Part shown: in pieces, positions 63,411 through 64,000 of the stretch
Layout of the letters: every line of letters begins with the position of its first letter
Numbering within the stretch: position 1 is the stretch's first letter
Assembly: GCF_028736215.1 (NCBI RefSeq)
Contig: NZ_CP117883.1
Location: forward strand, 806,001-870,000
DNA: 64,000 nt
Direction of reading: 5' to 3'
Source: Mucilaginibacter sp. KACC 22773
Lineage (GTDB): Bacteria > Bacteroidota > Bacteroidia > Sphingobacteriales > Sphingobacteriaceae
Notes under the pieces: generated by a model
What the model was told of the DNA's origin: nothing
Database searches by the model: none
Seen by the model: only the letters and a program-made list of their open reading frames with translations
Program-made: the position numbers and the translations under genes

Positions 63411-64000
63411 GTGGAAGTAATAAAAAGCATCATCGATTTTATATTGCATATAGATAAGCACCTGGTACAAATAACCAGCGCCTACCAGGGTTGGACATAC
63501 CTGATCCTGTTTGCCATTATTTTTGCTGAAACCGGTTTTGTTGTTACCCCATTTTTGCCCGGCGATTCGCTGCTGTTTGCGGCAGGCGCCCTTATAGCCG
63601 GCGGCAAATCGGGACTTGATATCTATTTACTGGCAATTATCCTGGTGATTGCTGCATTTGCGGGCAATACTGTAAACTACCTGTTGGGCAGCTACCTTGG
63701 CCCCAAGGTGTTTAAGGAACAAAATAAGATACTGAAGCTTGATTATTACCTTAAAACTAAAGCTTTTTTTGACAAACATGGCGGTAAAGCGGTAATTTTT
63801 AGTCGCTTTTTGCCCATCATCCGCACAGTGGCGCCGTTTGTAGCCGGTGTTGGCCATATGCCATTTTTGCGTTATAGCCTATATAATATTGTGGGCGGGG
63901 CTGCCTGGGTGCTTAGTTTTTTAATGATAGGCTTCTTTTTTGGTAATATCCCGGTGATTAAAGAAAACTTTACCATTGTGGTAATGGTAATTATCCTGGT
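63411..64000 (+). CDS. DedA-family membrane protein, 3' end outside window
   Basis: 196 codons, open to the window end. GTG at 63411 (VEVIKSIIDFILHID) matches the usual DedA start; an in-frame ATG at 63363 would add an N-terminus atypical of the family. Conserved features: FAETGFVVTPFLPGDSLLFA, the loop region with KTKAFFDKHGGKAVIFSRF, and PIIRTVAPFVAGVGHM. DedA/SNARE-associated proteins are inner-membrane transporters that flip polyprenyl-phosphate carriers or phospholipids. Confidence 0.87.
   Translation, partial: MEVIKSIIDFILHIDKHLVQITSAYQGWTYLILFAIIFAETGFVVTPFLPGDSLLFAAGALIAGGKSGLDIYLLAIILVIAAFAGNTVNYLLGSYLGPKVFKEQNKILKLDYYLKTKAFFDKHGGKAVIFSRFLPIIRTVAPFVAGVGHMPFLRYSLYNIVGGAAWVLSFLMIGFFFGNIPVIKENFTIVVMVIIL

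Noticed and set aside
63627..63857. A 76-codon minus-strand frame over the DedA gene
   Set aside because: The plus-strand DedA frame has clear family motifs over the same bases, so this is its shadow.
1..64000. tRNA, rRNA, prophage structural genes or transposase genes
   Set aside because: I saw no tRNA-like cloverleaf, rRNA segment, phage structural or integrase/transposase frame; mobile signals are limited to small non-coding repeats.

Overview
The window looks like chromosomal DNA of a Bacteroidota bacterium, most likely Sphingobacteriaceae and close to Mucilaginibacter or Pedobacter. Four things point there: a SusC/SusD pair beside beta-L-arabinofuranosidases, many DUF proteins typical of that phylum, TAnnTTTG-type promoter boxes with few Shine-Dalgarno sites, and many dispersed intergenic repeats of the kind found in these genomes. 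The lineage comes from gene content only. I found no rRNA, tRNA or CRISPR array.

Layout. 1-3.1 kb: the end of a GH78 alpha-L-rhamnosidase and a DUF1593 (Sde182-type) secreted protein, closed by a terminator. 3.1-10.6 kb: an accessory, A+T-richer island. It holds a 1380-residue PD-(D/E)XK-NACHT protein (probable anti-phage NLR-like factor), an antitoxin with a truncated RelE/ParE-type toxin, and an AbiEii/DUF6922 toxin-antitoxin pair. The two toxin-antitoxin loci lie between two nearly identical 193-bp direct repeats, and a decamer tandem array follows. 10.6-14.0 kb: an oxidative sugar-acid operon (IlvD/EDD dehydratase, SDR, SMP-30 lactonase). 14.3-15.9 kb: a ring-cleaving dioxygenase/esterase pair. 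15.9-19.5 kb: an M20 amidohydrolase, DUF1684 and a duplicated hypothetical gene with a decayed DUF1684 copy between the duplicates. 19.7-30.6 kb: a polysaccharide utilization locus (GH127 and GH146 divergent from SusC/SusD, then an AraC regulator). 30.7-45.3 kb: peptidases, an LTA-synthase-like sulfatase, a class V aminotransferase, a MocR regulator, an MFS exporter, flavohemoglobin with a divergent Rrf2 regulator, acetyltransferases and a metallo-beta-lactamase-fold protein. 46.3-54.6 kb: a TonB siderophore-type receptor, an MFS transporter, a ferredoxin/ferredoxin reductase pair with a LysR regulator, a thioesterase and a Pmp3 peptide. 55-59.6 kb: a 1044-residue multidomain protein and an orphan sigma-54 response regulator. 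59.6-62.6 kb: an AAA ATPase-DUF4435 (TOPRIM-like) fusion, probably defensive, set among dispersed repeats and preceded by a nested hairpin. The window ends inside a DedA-family gene.

How the parts work together. The locus suits a plant-polysaccharide degrader. Arabinofuranosidases and a rhamnosidase release sugars that SusC/D would import, and the IlvD/SDR/SMP-30 operon can oxidise a pentose or deoxyhexose without phosphorylation. The defence-like genes sit in two repeat-rich pockets (3.1-10.6 and 59.6-62.6 kb). Dispersed repeat families link these pockets: an ~82-bp core element occurs in both, and decamer arrays and short oligomer repeats recur elsewhere in inverted orientation. All assignments come from reading the sequence; no database search was run.
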